From contig NZ_CP090981.1 in the NCBI RefSeq assembly GCF_021513135.1, positions 558,001-622,000 of the forward strand: 64,000 nt of DNA, in the 5' to 3' direction. Position numbers and translations under genes: made by a program. Below the pieces are notes generated by a model. The model was given only the letters and a program-made list of their open reading frames with translations. It ran no database searches and was not told the DNA's origin. The stretch is from Vibrio sp. SS-MA-C1-2 (GTDB lineage Bacteria; Pseudomonadota; Gammaproteobacteria; Enterobacterales; Vibrionaceae). This document shows positions 23,660 through 34,330 of this stretch, piece by piece; position 1 is the stretch's first letter, and the number at the start of each line of letters is the position of its first letter.

Positions 23660-24328
23660 ATGGATCATGGAATACAGTTAGCTGCGTCTAATCGAAATTT
23701 ATCCTACCAGCTAGCAAAAAAATTAGGGATAGGTATTTTAACTGGCAAGTTCGATCAAGAAGGTATTCTTCCTGGAGAATTAGAACTCTGTAAAAAACAT
23801 AAATTAAGCCGTACCGCTGTCAGAGAAGCGATTAAAATTTTAACCGCAAAAGGGATGGTCTTACCGCGGCCTAAAATTGGAACTCGTGTTCTGCCGCAAA
23901 AGTATTGGAACTTTCTCGATTATGACCTGCTGTTATGGATTGGAGTCAGTAAGAATTCTCAATTATCAGCAGAGTTTGAAAGATTACGAAGAGTCATCGA
24001 ACCTGAGGTTATATATCAATTTGCAATAAACGGTGATGGTCAGCAATTAAAGCAACTGACTTTACTTCTCGATAAAATGACAAGGTTTAAAGAAGAGAAA
24101 GATCAACTGCAATGGTATCAAACCCAAGTTGAGTTTTATCAACTAATTTACCTTGAAGCGAGAAATCGTTTTTTTATCCCAATTGGCAATCTATTCCCTC
24201 TTATTTTCCCTAAAAAAGATTTTCGAACGAGCAACTACCAACTGACTGTTTATTTTCAGCTTGTTAAAGCGATACAAGAGCAACAACGAGATAAGATTCA
24301 GGAGTGCTGTTTAACATTATTAAAATGA
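23660..24328 (+). CDS. GntR/FadR-subfamily transcriptional regulator
   Basis: 222 residues. The N-terminal winged helix-turn-helix is clear (LAKKLGIGILTGKFDQEGILP, then KLSRTAVREAIKILTAKGMV and RPKIGTRVLP, residues about 18-83). The rest is helical and resembles an FCD ligand-binding domain (FERLRRVIEPEVIYQFA), but the usual metal-binding histidine pattern is not obvious. The closest style I recognise is the DgoR/ExuR group of sugar-acid regulators. No metabolic gene lies beside it, so the target is unknown. The C-terminus ends slightly early for the family. Confidence 0.8.
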   Translation: MDHGIQLAASNRNLSYQLAKKLGIGILTGKFDQEGILPGELELCKKHKLSRTAVREAIKILTAKGMVLPRPKIGTRVLPQKYWNFLDYDLLLWIGVSKNSQLSAEFERLRRVIEPEVIYQFAINGDGQQLKQLTLLLDKMTRFKEEKDQLQWYQTQVEFYQLIYLEARNRFFIPIGNLFPLIFPKKDFRTSNYQLTVYFQLVKAIQEQQRDKIQECCLTLLK

Positions 24329-24393
24329 GACATATTTATCCTGTCTATTTACTCAGTTTTGTATCAGAATAGTATAAGTAAAAGGGAGGATTT

Positions 24394-25158
24394 ATGTCTT
24401 TATTTAACAAAGCAACAGCATCTCTTTCACTGGGCACCACCCAAGTTGATGCGACAATTGAACAGTCAAATATTATCCCGGGAAGTCATGTTGAATTAAA
24501 AATTCATGCTCAAGCGGGTAGTGAAGAGCAAGAGGTTAGCCATCTTGTTGTTAGCCTTTGTTGTCAATATATTGAACAACAAGAGATTGAAGAGCGAGTC
24601 AAAAAAAGCTATGCCTTAACGCAATGGCAACTACCTTATGCTTTTAGATTAAATGAGAATGAGCAGCGAACGTTTGATGCCATACTCTCTTTGCCCCCTA
24701 ATACACCGATTACGATTGGTGATGCTCAAGTTTGGTTGGAGATTTCTTCTAAGATAGAAGACAACTTTGATCCCAAAGAAAAAGATCAACTAACGATTCG
24801 CCCTGATTTATTACAAGATGCTATTTTTGATGCTTTGGAAAGTGAAGGGTTAAGAATTCGTAATGTCGAGTGTGAAGCTGTCTCTGGATTCGCACTTCCT
24901 TTTGTTCAAGAATTTGAATTTGTTCCTGTTGCTGGGCCTTTCCATGGTTTATGGAGAGAGATCGAAGTGGTGAGTTATCATGATGATCAGCAACTTCATT
25001 TCTGGTTTGAAGTCGATCGACAATTAAAAGGGATGAGAGGCATGCTTTCTAGTTTAGTGGATCGTAATGAAGCACACTATCATCTCTCTATTTCAACGAA
25101 AAGTTCCCCGCAAGATGCAGCTCTGCAAGTGGTTAACTTCTTACACCATGAGCTTTAA
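24394..25158 (+). CDS. Spo0M-like (sporulation-control family, arrestin-fold) protein
   Basis: 254 residues. The start MSLFNKATASLSLGTTQVDA and the phrase SHVELKIHAQAGSEEQEVSH are typical of the Spo0M family, whose members have an arrestin-like beta-sandwich fold. In Bacillus it influences sporulation and cell shape; its role in gram-negatives is not established. No signal peptide or membrane helix, so cytoplasmic. A GGGAGG site (24384-24389) precedes the ATG. Flanked by a regulator and a membrane protein with which no functional link can be shown. Confidence 0.85.
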   Translation: MSLFNKATASLSLGTTQVDATIEQSNIIPGSHVELKIHAQAGSEEQEVSHLVVSLCCQYIEQQEIEERVKKSYALTQWQLPYAFRLNENEQRTFDAILSLPPNTPITIGDAQVWLEISSKIEDNFDPKEKDQLTIRPDLLQDAIFDALESEGLRIRNVECEAVSGFALPFVQEFEFVPVAGPFHGLWREIEVVSYHDDQQLHFWFEVDRQLKGMRGMLSSLVDRNEAHYHLSISTKSSPQDAALQVVNFLHHEL

Positions 25159-25239
25159 CCGATAATATCACATTGAGCTTACACTTGTACGCTCAATGTG
25201 TCATACTCTGATTTTATTACAGAGATGCCCTAAAGCAAG

Positions 25240-25911
25240 ATGAGGGTATTATCGTTTACTGATGAGTCGGATGTTATGGTCAAAGAAGAGAAAATAAACA
25301 CCATTACCCATGGTATTGGCGTTATTTTAGGGGCGGTTGCTTTAACACTACTGGTCATTAAAAGTATCTATAATGATGATTCTGCCCAGACTATGATTAG
25401 CTATGTCGTTTATGGGATTAGCTTTATTTTACTGTTTCTTGCTTCAACGGTTTACCATGCAGCGACTGAACCTAAGCTTAAAAAGCGGCTAAAAACCGTC
25501 GATCATTGTGCAATCTTTTTATTAATAGCGGGAACATATACGCCGTTTTTATTGATTGCATTAAAAACACCATTAGCCAATTATTTGATGATCGGGATCT
25601 GGGCAACTGCCTGCATCGGGATTATTTTAAAACTGTTTTTTATTGATAAGCTAAAAAAATCATCTTTAGCGATGTATCTGATTATGGGATGGTTATCCGT
25701 GATTGTGATTTATCAATTAGCAGGCGTGATGAGCTTGGGTGGATTGGTATTATTATCCGTTGGTGGAGCCATTTATACGGTTGGTACGATATTCTATGCG
25801 ATTAAAGCTATCCCTTATAACCATGCAATTTGGCATCTATTTGTTTTAGGTGGGGCGATTTGTCATTTTTTTGCTATCTACCTTTACGTTGTTCCTGTGA
25901 TCTCATTTTAA
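25240..25911 (+). CDS. Hemolysin III / TrhA family membrane protein (PAQR superfamily)
   Basis: 223 residues (211 if the internal ATG at 25276 is used, which matches the family start better; neither has a strong ribosome-binding site). Seven membrane segments are visible. Candidate metal-site residues of the PAQR fold are present: THGIGVILG, STVYHAATEP, DHCAIFLLIAGTYTPF and HLFVLGGAICHFFA. Family members include E. coli YqfA/TrhA, associated with membrane fluidity control; the hemolysin name is historical. Single gene, 81 bases after the Spo0M-like gene. Confidence 0.88.
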   Translation: MRVLSFTDESDVMVKEEKINTITHGIGVILGAVALTLLVIKSIYNDDSAQTMISYVVYGISFILLFLASTVYHAATEPKLKKRLKTVDHCAIFLLIAGTYTPFLLIALKTPLANYLMIGIWATACIGIILKLFFIDKLKKSSLAMYLIMGWLSVIVIYQLAGVMSLGGLVLLSVGGAIYTVGTIFYAIKAIPYNHAIWHLFVLGGAICHFFAIYLYVVPVISF

Positions 25912-25949
25912 TGCCAGAGTTATCATCATCACTAAAAATAGAAAGGTGT

Positions 25950-26028
25950 TATACCCTTCATACTTGAAGTCGCTAGGTTGTTGGCTTCACTCGTTCGCCT
26001 ACTAGCAACTCCAATTATTTTGGGTATA
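25950..26028 (+). repeat. ERIC-like repeat, internally deleted (79 bp)
   Basis: Retains both ends (TATACCCTTCATACTTGAAG and CAACTCCAATTATTTTGGGT) but lacks the central palindrome: TTCACTCGTTCGCC runs directly into TACTAGCAACTCC. It sits between the convergent hemolysin-III gene and trkH. Confidence 0.82.
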
Positions 26029-26069
26029 GCTTATGGTTAATACCTTTTTTGATTTTAATGGATGAAGAG

Positions 26070-27514
26070 TTAGTTTTTCCAAAAAGCAGGAAAGAATAGC
26101 ACTAGAACCGTTAATATCTCCAAACGACCCATCAACATTCCAATACTTAACACCCATTTTGCTACATCTGGTAGGCTGGCGAAGTTACCAACAGGGCTAA
26201 TAATATTCCCCATTCCTGGGCCAACATTGGCAACCGCGGTAATTGCACCAGTAATACTAGTGGTGGGATCGAGTCCTAAAGCACCCAGAATAGCAGCAAT
26301 CACGACGATTGTTAGAATATAGGTAATTCCAAATGCGACAACAGAGCGAACAATATCTTCTGTTACAGGGCGTTTATTGTATCGTTGAACAAAAACGCCT
26401 GATGGGTGAATTAGCTGCATTATCTGTTTTTTCAACAAGGCAAACGCGATTTGAAAACGGAATATCTTTATCCCGCCAGCGGTTGAACCTGAACATGCTC
26501 CCATCAATAAAACAAAGACAAAGATGATACTTGGGAAAGCCCCCCAAGCCGAGAAATCACCCAAACCAAATCCTGTTGTTGTCATGACCGATATAATATT
26601 AAAGAGCGAGATACGGACTGCATCTAACCATTGGTATTGATGTGTTTCAGTTAGCCAAATGGCGATAGTCAGTGAAGATATAATCACGATATAGAAGTAC
26701 CCCCTCACTTGAGCATCTCTAAATAGTAAGTTGACCCGTTTTTTACGTAGAGCTTGAACAAAGAGTAAAAAGGGTAGCCCACCAGCAAACATAAAGATAA
26801 TGGCTATCCAGTGTGCAGAGTTAGAGAAGTGATTCATTGAACCATCGGAAGTCGAATAACCTCCTGTTGATAATGTCGTAAAAGCATGATTGATCGCTTC
26901 AAACCACGTCATCCCCGTTAAAGAGTAGCCAATGGTACAAAGTAGAGTGAGTACCACATAAACCAATACGATATTTTTAGCGACATTAGCGGTTCTTGGT
27001 GAGCTTTTTTCTGACCAATCTGATGACTCCGTTTGGAATAGGCGCATACCACCCACGTTGAGCATGGGTAAAATTGCTACCGCCATCACGATAAAGCCAA
27101 CCCCCCCAACCACTGTAAGGTACTTCGCCATAAGAGGATGCTAGGTGCCATTGAATCTAAACCACTGAGTACCGTTGAACCAGTAGTGGTGATCCCTGAC
27201 ATGGTTTCAAAGTAGGCGTCAGTAAAGCTAATGTGGTTAATGAAAACAAAGGGGAGGGCAGCGAAAGCACTGGCAATCGTCCAAACTAATGTCGTGAGTA
27301 AGAACATCTCTCTAACACCCAATGAAAAGTTCTTAGTTTTTCCTGCGGTTAAGAAGACAAAAGCAGCAAGATGGGTGATGATGACCGCGGAACCAAAGTC
27401 GATAAAACCCGGTGTGCCAGTCACTAATGCCATGATTGTTGGAATGTACATAAAGAGAGCTAGCTTTGATAAAACTAGCCCAATGACGAAAAGGATCGGA
27501 CGAAAATGGATCAT
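26070..27514 (-). pseudogene. trkH: trkH, Trk potassium transporter membrane subunit, frameshifted
   Basis: Potassium channel-like subunit that works with TrkA. The N-terminal part (27514 to about 27100) has ETMSGITTTGSTVLSGLD, the first selectivity loop, and ends at LLWRSTLQWLGG; that frame then stops within five codons. The family sequence continues in another frame as VGFIVMAVAILPMLNVGGMR through to LSIGMLMGRLEILTVLVLF at the C-terminus. The break is at a run of seven C (27101-27107; seven G on the coding strand). Eight G would restore a protein of about 482 residues, the normal size. Everything else is well conserved, which suggests a very recent change, slippage, or a homopolymer sequencing error. 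Confidence 0.92.
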
Positions 27515-27516
27515 AA

Positions 27517-28893
27517 TTATAAAAAGAATGAACTAGGTTGGAAAAGGCGCTCAATATCTGGCACGTATTTTTTATCAACGAGGAACATCACAACATGATC
27601 ATCTTGTTGAATTTCAATCTTATTATGAGCAATAAATACCTCTTGTCCACGAACAACGGCCCCGATGGTTGCGCCAGGTGGTAATCGAATATCACCAATC
27701 GTTTTTCCTACCACTTTGGATGTGTTTTTATCACCATGTGCAATCGCTTCAATCGCTTCTGCAGCACCACGGCGCAGAGATGAGACATTGACAATATCCG
27801 CTTTTCGAACATGGGTTAATAGCGCCGAAATGGTGGCGTGTTGAGGAGATATCGCGATATCAATGCTGCCTCCTTGTACTAAATCGACATACGCGCCGCG
27901 CTGGATCAGTACCATCGCTTTTTTAACGCCCATCTTTTTGGCGAGCATGGCAGACATGATATTGGCTTCATCATCATTCGTTACGGCAATAAAGACATCG
28001 ATTTGTTCGATATTTTCTTCACTCAGTAATTCTTGATCAGATGCGTCACCACAAAATACAATGGTATTATTCAGTTTTTCTGAAAGATGTAATGCACGGT
28101 CATGATTTCGCTCAATCAGCTTAACTTTGTAATCATTCTCTAACCTAAAAGCTAAACCTGCACCAATATTACCTCCACCAACGATCATGATACGTTTATA
28201 GGGCTTCTCAAGTCGCTGAAGTTCGCTCATTACAGAACGAATATTGATACTTGCAGCGATAAAGAATACCTCATCATCGGCTTCTATAATCGTTGTTCCG
28301 CGTGGTCGAATTGGGCGACCTTGACGGAAAATTGCAGCGACTCGAGTATCAACATCAGGCATATGCTCACGTAATGTTGAAAGAGCATTTCCGACTAATG
28401 GACCACCGTAATAGGCTTTCACTGCCACCAATCCAACACGATTACCCGCAAAGCTTTCAACCTGTAACGCACCAGGGTACTTCACAAGTTTATCGATATA
28501 GTTGGTCACTAACTCTTCTGGTGCAATCAAGTGATCAACAGGAACAGCATCAGGCTGGAATAGACGATCCTTCTCTTTTAAATAACTCGGAGAGCGAATA
28601 CGAGCAACGCGGTTTGGGGTGTTAAAGAGAGTAAATGCTAACTGACACGCCAACATATTGGTTTCATCAGAGCTGGTTACTGCAACTAACATATCTGCAT
28701 CCTGAGCACCGGCTTCTCGTAGTGAACGAGGGTGGCTTGCATGACCATGTACAACGCGAAGGTCATACTTATCTTGTAATTCCCTTAAGCTATCAATATT
28801 TTGGTCAACGACAGTAATGTCATTATTCTCACCAACCAAGTTTTCTGCCAGCGTACCACCGACTTGACCTGCACCCAGAATGATTATCTTCAT
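27517..28893 (-). CDS. trkA: TrkA, NAD-binding regulatory subunit of the Trk potassium uptake system
   Basis: 458-residue cytoplasmic protein with two RCK modules. Each begins with a Rossmann nucleotide site: [15 protein letters not shown] (residues 4-18) and [16 protein letters not shown] (about 236-251). Each is followed by an RCK-C domain. Gates the TrkH channel in response to nucleotides. Its stop is 2 bases from the trkH start, so the two are co-transcribed; trkA is intact although trkH reads as frameshifted. Confidence 0.97.
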   Translation of the reverse strand: MKIIILGAGQVGGTLAENLVGENNDITVVDQNIDSLRELQDKYDLRVVHGHASHPRSLREAGAQDADMLVAVTSSDETNMLACQLAFTLFNTPNRVARIRSPSYLKEKDRLFQPDAVPVDHLIAPEELVTNYIDKLVKYPGALQVESFAGNRVGLVAVKAYYGGPLVGNALSTLREHMPDVDTRVAAIFRQGRPIRPRGTTIIEADDEVFFIAASINIRSVMSELQRLEKPYKRIMIVGGGNIGAGLAFRLENDYKVKLIERNHDRALHLSEKLNNTIVFCGDASDQELLSEENIEQIDVFIAVTNDDEANIMSAMLAKKMGVKKAMVLIQRGAYVDLVQGGSIDIAISPQHATISALLTHVRKADIVNVSSLRRGAAEAIEAIAHGDKNTSKVVGKTIGDIRLPPGATIGAVVRGQEVFIAHNKIEIQQDDHVVMFLVDKKYVPDIERLFQPSSFFL

Positions 28894-28931
28894 GATTTAA
28901 ACCGATTATCTAATGATTTTAGTTAGCTGCT

Positions 28932-30215
28932 TTAATTTGCTGCTTTAGTTAGGACAGCATAATAGAAACCATCCATATCTTCTTCACCTGGTAATATTTG
29001 TCGTCCAGGCTGTGACTCTGTCCCATTTTCTAATTTTGCATCTGCGGTTCGTTTTAAGAAAGCGGATACTTGATGACTGTTCTCTTGTGGAGTAATCGAA
29101 CAGGTAGCATAAACTAACTGGCCACCCGGTTTTAGCTGTTGCCACATCGCATCAAAAATCTCTTTTTGTAACTCAGCTAGAGCTGCAATATCTTCCGCTC
29201 TACGTAGCCACTTAATATCAGGGTGACGACGAATAACTCCTGTCGCTGAACAAGGCGCATCTAGAAGGATACGATCGAACAGTTCATTTCTCCACCATTG
29301 CTCTGGTTTTCTTGCATCTCCACAGATCACTTCTGCTTCAAGATTAAGGCGCGCTAAATTTTCATGGACGCGAGTTAATCGAGTTTCATCACAATCAATA
29401 GCGACAACTTGAGCTGTTGGTTGACGCTCTAAAATATGAGCCGTTTTGCCACCTGGAGCCGCACAAGCATCTAAAATTAACTCACCTGCTTGTGGTTTTA
29501 GGTATTCAACAGAAAGCTGAGCTGCTGCATCTTGTACCGAAACCCAACCATCAGCGAAACCTGGCAGTGAATGAACATCACAAGGTTTCGCGAGCTTTAA
29601 TGCATCTGTTGCTTGTGAATGCAAGGTTGTTTCAATTCCTGCTTCTGTCAGCAATTGACGATATTGGTCACGAGTATGGTGTTTACTGTTTACACGAAGC
29701 CACATTGGTGCCTTGGTGTTATTGCTGGCTGTGATTTCTTGCCACTGCTCGGGATAGCTACTCTTTAATAGTTTTAATAACCAACCAGGGTGACCATAAC
29801 GACCTGCATCATGACTAATGGCGGCTTGATCGAGCTGCTCTTGACTGCGCTGATAGTTTCTTAACACCGCATTAATTAATCCTTTTAAACGAGGGTTTTT
29901 CAAGGTTTTTGTCGCATCTACCGTTTCAGCTACTGCTGCATGAGCAGGAATTCGCATATATTTTAATTGATAAATACCAACCAAAATAAGGTGATGAAAA
30001 ACACGTTGCTTTCCTTTTAATGGTTTATCCATCAATTGATTTGCAACAGACTCTAATTGCGGTAACCAACGAAGAATACCGAAACAGATCTCTTGAAGTA
30101 GAGCGCCATCTCTTGGTTGGATCTGTTGTTGAGCAGCAGGAAGAGCATTAGAAAGAGATTGGCCTTGATCGACCACTTGATAGATAACCTTGGCAGCAGC
30201 TGCGCGAACGTTCAT
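28932..30215 (-). CDS. rsmB: RsmB, 16S rRNA m5C967 methyltransferase
   Basis: 427 residues. The N-terminal NusB-like domain is followed by a SAM-dependent RNA m5C methyltransferase domain with [34 protein letters not shown] (PC motif) and [11 protein letters not shown] (catalytic TC motif). I chose the ATG at 30215 ([15 protein letters not shown]) because it has GAAAGGA at proper spacing and is the family start; an upstream in-frame ATG at 30251 adds 12 non-family residues. In the same direction as fmt-def and trkA, as in E. coli. Confidence 0.96.
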   Translation of the reverse strand: MNVRAAAAKVIYQVVDQGQSLSNALPAAQQQIQPRDGALLQEICFGILRWLPQLESVANQLMDKPLKGKQRVFHHLILVGIYQLKYMRIPAHAAVAETVDATKTLKNPRLKGLINAVLRNYQRSQEQLDQAAISHDAGRYGHPGWLLKLLKSSYPEQWQEITASNNTKAPMWLRVNSKHHTRDQYRQLLTEAGIETTLHSQATDALKLAKPCDVHSLPGFADGWVSVQDAAAQLSVEYLKPQAGELILDACAAPGGKTAHILERQPTAQVVAIDCDETRLTRVHENLARLNLEAEVICGDARKPEQWWRNELFDRILLDAPCSATGVIRRHPDIKWLRRAEDIAALAELQKEIFDAMWQQLKPGGQLVYATCSITPQENSHQVSAFLKRTADAKLENGTESQPGRQILPGEEDMDGFYYAVLTKAAN

Positions 30216-30370
30216 CACTATTTTCCTTTCGGAGGTAAATTTGGAGAGCAAGAGAAAGAAACTATACTTAGAAAATAAGATTTATAGTTTCCATCTCAAT
30301 TGATGACTTTTCTATCTTGTATTGTTACTCGTTATGACTTTTTGAGTCTCAAGATAAAAGAGTGAATGAT

Positions 30371-31318
30371 TTAAGCGATTATAGCGTTAACGTCAAACCA
30401 TTCTTTACGAGAGTTGAGTACATCTGCACTCGACATCGCTTTTTTACCGGGCACTTGGATCTTAAGAAGATTTAATACACCTTCTCCGGTCGCCACTTGA
30501 ATGCCTTTCTTATCTGCAGCTAAAATTGTGCCAGGTTGTTGGTTATGTTCAACATCTAAAGCTTCAGCTTGCCAAACCTTTATCGTTTTATCGGCCACCG
30601 TGAAGTGGCTAAATGGCCAAGGATTAAATGCACGAACACAGCGCTCAATCGCAGCTGCTGGCATTGTCCAATCAATTTTAGCTTCTTCTTTACTGAGTTT
30701 ATGGGCGTAATTAGCCAGCTCATCATCTTGCTTAACTGGTGTCGCGTTGCCATCTACAATATCTGTTAGGCAATCCACTAAAGCAGTAGGCCCTAATTCA
30801 GCCAGTTTTTCATACATGCTACTGCTGGTATCGGTTGCGTCAATCGGTAAGGTGGCTATTTTTAGCATATCCCCCGTATCTAGACCGATATCCATCTGCA
30901 TGATTGTCACACCGGTCTCTTTATCACCCGCCCAAATTGAGCGTTGGATTGGTGCAGCACCACGCCATTTAGGAAGAATAGAACCATGAACATTGATACA
31001 ACCTAGTTTTGGCGTATCTAAAACTTCTTGTGGTAATAGTAGTCCGTAAGCAACCACAACCATGAGATCAGCATTAAGTTCTGCAAGTTGCTGCTGTGCT
31101 TCTTGGTTTCTTAGTGATGCCGGTTGATAGACAGGAATATCATGTTCAAGTGCTAAGCTTTTTACTGGACTAGCCGTTAATTTCTTACCACGTCCGGCAG
31201 GGCGGTCTGGTTGGGTATAAACGGCGATAATTTCATGCTGAGAAGACAACAACGCCGCCAAATGACGGGCGGCGAAGTCTGGGGTACCAGCAAAGACAAT
31301 ACGTAATGATTTGCTCAA
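30371..31318 (-). CDS. fmt: Fmt, methionyl-tRNA formyltransferase
   Basis: Formylates initiator Met-tRNA. 315 residues. The formyl-transfer site is visible in [17 protein letters not shown] (Asn and His of the catalytic triad) and [11 protein letters not shown] (Asp). The N-terminus has the Rossmann-like [20 protein letters not shown] and the C-terminal OB-fold tRNA-binding domain is complete. It lies 11 bases after def, in the standard def-fmt operon. Confidence 0.97.
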   Translation of the reverse strand: MSKSLRIVFAGTPDFAARHLAALLSSQHEIIAVYTQPDRPAGRGKKLTASPVKSLALEHDIPVYQPASLRNQEAQQQLAELNADLMVVVAYGLLLPQEVLDTPKLGCINVHGSILPKWRGAAPIQRSIWAGDKETGVTIMQMDIGLDTGDMLKIATLPIDATDTSSSMYEKLAELGPTALVDCLTDIVDGNATPVKQDDELANYAHKLSKEEAKIDWTMPAAAIERCVRAFNPWPFSHFTVADKTIKVWQAEALDVEHNQQPGTILAADKKGIQVATGEGVLNLLKIQVPGKKAMSSADVLNSRKEWFDVNAIIA

Positions 31319-31329
31319 GGTAGCCTCTA

Positions 31330-31842
31330 TTATTGGTGTTTATCGTTAAAACGCTTTAGTTTTTCAAGCTTCTGTTTAATACGTTGACGTTTTAATGGCG
31401 AGATGTAATCAACAAACAGTTTACCATCTAAGTGGTCAATTTCATGTTGAACACAGATTGATAAAAGCTCATCAGCTTCAAATTCAAACTCTTTACCATT
31501 ACGGTCTAGCGCTTTCACCTTAATTGTTGAAGCACGAGGAACTAAAGCTCGAGAACCTGGAACTGAAAGGCAGCCTTCTTCAATTCCATCTTCACCATGA
31601 GTTTCCGTGATTGTAGGGTTGATAAGAACAAGCTGACCGCTGCGGTCTTCGCTGTGATCCATCACGATGATGCGTTGATGAATATCGACTTGCGTTGCAG
31701 CAAGGCCAATACCCTCTTCTTCATACATAGTGTCAAACATATCGTCGATGATTTTTTTTGTTTCAGATGTCACGGCTTTTACAGGTTCTGCCACTGTACG
31801 AAGACGCTCATCTGGGTAAATTAAAACGGATAAAAGTGCCAT
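31330..31842 (-). CDS. def: Def, peptide deformylase
   Basis: 170-residue metalloenzyme that removes the N-formyl group from new proteins. All three signature motifs are visible: GIGLAATQV (about residues 45-53), EEGCLSVPG with the metal-binding cysteine, and [12 protein letters not shown] with the HExxH-type metal site. First gene of def-fmt; divergent from dprA. Confidence 0.98.
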   Translation of the reverse strand: MALLSVLIYPDERLRTVAEPVKAVTSETKKIIDDMFDTMYEEEGIGLAATQVDIHQRIIVMDHSEDRSGQLVLINPTITETHGEDGIEEGCLSVPGSRALVPRASTIKVKALDRNGKEFEFEADELLSICVQHEIDHLDGKLFVDYISPLKRQRIKQKLEKLKRFNDKHQ

Positions 31843-32014
31843 AAGATCTCAAAATATTGAACTGAATCGAAAGAAATAAATTGCTATAAGGTAGATTCTA
31901 GACATTTTAGTGCCCAAATGACAGCATCAGACAGGATATTTTATCAATCTAGTTTAAAAAATAATCAAGCCTCTCTGACTGTCGCGAAAAGAGAGACAAA
32001 TAGAGGGAACTGAC

Positions 32015-33139
32015 ATGGGGTGTCCTAAGGAAACAGAATTAGCATTGTGGTTGGCTCTCACTTTTGCACCTAGAATTGGCCCTGCTTTTATCAAAAACTG
32101 GCTAAATTGTTATTCTATCAATGATTTGATGGGGGCTGATGCCGGTAGGTTATTACAGATAGGCTTTAACCAACAACAAGCGAGTGCCATTATTAAACCG
32201 GATATGCGACGGATTGAGCACTGTTTGGCATGGCAGAATGAGTACCAGACAATTATAACCACTACTGATGCTCGTTACCCTCCTCAATTAAAGCAATTAA
32301 CCTCTGCTCCGCCGCTTCTTTTTGTTCGAGGTCGTTGTGCTCTGCTCTCTGAACCACAAATAGCTATTGTCGGCAGCCGAAATTCTAGTGTGAGTGGACG
32401 AGAGAATGCGTTTTATTTTGCGAGAAAATTAAGCGAACAAGGCTATGGCATTACCAGTGGATTGGCTTTAGGAATTGATGGTCAGGCTCATCGTGGTGCG
32501 CTTCAAAATAGTGCAATTCAAGGTACAGGAAAAACAGTTGCAGTTTTAGGGGCCGGATTAAATCATATTTATCCCAAAAGACATCAACCATTAGCGGATG
32601 AAATTGTTGAAACTGGAGGCGCGGTAATTTCTGAATTTATTCCTTCAACACCCGTTAATGCTGTCAATTTCCCTCGTCGAAATCGCGTTATTTCAGGCTT
32701 ATCTTTAGGGGTTCTTATTGTTGAGTCTGCAGTGACTAGTGGTTCATTAATTACTGCGCGTTATGCATTAGAGCAAAATCGAGAAGTTTTTGCTATTCCT
32801 GGCTCTATCCATAATCCCTTATCAAAAGGTTGCCACGCTCTAATTAAAGAAGGAGCAAAATTAGTTGAGGATATTGAAGATATTTTTGTTGAAATTGCGC
32901 CTATAATAGCCAGTTCTAGTAGTAAACAGCGCGCTATTAAAATGGTAAACTCAGACCTATTGTCGCCATTATGTCCTGTTTTGGATAATGTGAGTGATGA
33001 AATGACGCCTGTGGATATCATTGCAACACGATCGAACATGTCGGTCAGTGATGTCATGATGCGCTTATTAGAGCTGGAGTTAGAGGGGTGGGTGCTCGCC
33101 GTTCCCGGAGGCTACGTTAAAACGAGGAGTGGCAATTAA
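32015..33139 (+). CDS. dprA: DprA (Smf), DNA processing protein for natural transformation
   Basis: 374 residues. Loads RecA on incoming single-stranded DNA. An N-terminal helical domain is followed by the Rossmann-like DprA core with [54 protein letters not shown] and [22 protein letters not shown]-terminal winged-helix ([20 protein letters not shown]) is present. Overlaps the smg start (TAATG). Together with comM this gives the chromosome two core transformation genes, one of which reads as broken here. Confidence 0.97.
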   Translation: MGCPKETELALWLALTFAPRIGPAFIKNWLNCYSINDLMGADAGRLLQIGFNQQQASAIIKPDMRRIEHCLAWQNEYQTIITTTDARYPPQLKQLTSAPPLLFVRGRCALLSEPQIAIVGSRNSSVSGRENAFYFARKLSEQGYGITSGLALGIDGQAHRGALQNSAIQGTGKTVAVLGAGLNHIYPKRHQPLADEIVETGGAVISEFIPSTPVNAVNFPRRNRVISGLSLGVLIVESAVTSGSLITARYALEQNREVFAIPGSIHNPLSKGCHALIKEGAKLVEDIEDIFVEIAPIIASSSSKQRAIKMVNSDLLSPLCPVLDNVSDEMTPVDIIATRSNMSVSDVMMRLLELELEGWVLAVPGGYVKTRSGN

Positions 33140-33618
33140 TGATGGATATTTTGATGTATCTATTTGAAACATATATTCACAGTGACGTTGAGTTATTGAT
33201 GGATCAAGATGAGTTAACTGATGAGCTAACTCGTGCAGGCTTCCAAGAGAATGAAATATATAAAGCTTATGACTGGCTAGAGAGTTTGGCGGGATTGCAA
33301 GAAAATGAAGGACAAAGTTATCTTACAACCCCTTGTTCAAACAGGTCATTTCGTATTTATACCGAAGATGAAATGTACCGTATCGATTGTGAAAGTCGTG
33401 GTTTTATGTTGCACCTTGAACAGGTGAAAATTCTTGATTCAGAACTACGAGAGATGGTTATCGATCAAATTATGGCTTTGGATACTCAACAATTTAGTTT
33501 AAATGACCTTAAATGGATTGTGTTAATGGTATTATTTAACGCTTCTGGTTATGAAGGCGCTTACCAGCAGATGGAAGATCTTCTTTATGATGGTGATGAC
33601 GCGTGGCCTTCTCACTAA
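33139..33618 (+). CDS. smg: Smg (DUF494) family protein
   Basis: 159-residue acidic protein of unknown function found next to dprA in many gammaproteobacteria. The start [19 protein letters not shown] and the phrase [19 protein letters not shown] are family hallmarks. Its ATG overlaps the dprA stop; the following ATG at 33142 is an equally good start. No membrane or signal segment. Confidence 0.94.
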   Translation: MMDILMYLFETYIHSDVELLMDQDELTDELTRAGFQENEIYKAYDWLESLAGLQENEGQSYLTTPCSNRSFRIYTEDEMYRIDCESRGFMLHLEQVKILDSELREMVIDQIMALDTQQFSLNDLKWIVLMVLFNASGYEGAYQQMEDLLYDGDDAWPSH

Positions 33619-33644
33619 TGTTACCTATGTGAAATAATGAGTAA

Positions 33645-34217
33645 ATGATGAGTGAAAATAATCGAACCCCACTTTTTTCTATGCATGAGCATGCGCTAAA
33701 TGACAAAATTTGTCCCGTATGCCAAGGCCAATTATCTATTCGTCATGGAAAAAATGGGCCATTTCTTGGATGTGAAAATTATCCATCTTGTCATTATATC
33801 GGCTCGTTAAATCATAATGACGGCCATATCGTCAAAGAGTTAGATATTCCTTGTCCAGAATGTCAGCAATATTTAGTTTTACGTCAAGGACGTTACGGTA
33901 TGTTTGTTGGATGTTCAGCGTATCCTGAGTGTCATCATATTGAGCCTATCGATAAGCCAGATGAAACTGAAATTCCATGCCCTGTTTGTCATAAAGGGGA
34001 ACTGATCGAGCGTAAAAGTCGTTATGGTAAGCGGTTTTATGCTTGTAATTGTTATCCTAAGTGTCAGTTTGCTATTAACTTTAAACCAGTGCTAGGTCAT
34101 TGTCAGGAGTGTGGTTTTGGGGTGTTGATGGAGAAAAAACTAGCCTCAGGTATGAAATTACAGTGTGCAGATAAAAAGTGTCATCACTATCAAACTCCAG
34201 AGTCATCTTCTTTTTAA
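33645..34217 (+). CDS. yrdD: YrdD-like protein with topoisomerase I C-terminal zinc ribbons
   Basis: 190-residue cysteine-rich protein. Four consecutive tetracysteine zinc ribbons are visible: CPVCQG/CENYPSC, CPECQQ/CSAYPEC, CPVCHK/CNCYPKC and CQECGF/CADKKC. These resemble the C-terminal DNA-binding fingers of TopA without any topoisomerase core. Third gene after dprA-smg, 26 bases downstream, the usual arrangement. DNA binding is probable; the exact role is unknown. Confidence 0.9.
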   Translation: MMSENNRTPLFSMHEHALNDKICPVCQGQLSIRHGKNGPFLGCENYPSCHYIGSLNHNDGHIVKELDIPCPECQQYLVLRQGRYGMFVGCSAYPECHHIEPIDKPDETEIPCPVCHKGELIERKSRYGKRFYACNCYPKCQFAINFKPVLGHCQECGFGVLMEKKLASGMKLQCADKKCHHYQTPESSSF

Positions 34218-34235
34218 TAAAAATTCAAAATAAGG

Positions 34236-34285
34236 TCGATTTTTATCCACGTTCGATCCTATAATAGTGAAGCAAACGTTTACGT
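34236..34285 (+). promoter_or_regulatory. purE promoter with PurR operator
   Basis: A perfect TATAAT (34260-34265) lies about 65 bases upstream of purE, with a weak -35 candidate near 34236. Immediately downstream, AAGCAAACGTTTACGT (34270-34285) matches the 16-base PurR consensus ACGCAAACGTTTTCGT at 14 of 16 positions and keeps the central CAAACGTTT. Placed just after the -10, it would let PurR block transcription when purines are plentiful. Confidence 0.85.
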
Positions 34286-34330
34286 GGCCGTTTAAACTGC
34301 CTAATTTAAACTATTATGGACGATAAATAG

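Noticed and set aside
27086-27131. A separate short TrkH gene starting at 27131 on the minus strand
   Set aside because: The first ten residues (MAKYLTVVGG) are the out-of-frame reading of the upstream family sequence; it is the second half of one frameshifted gene.
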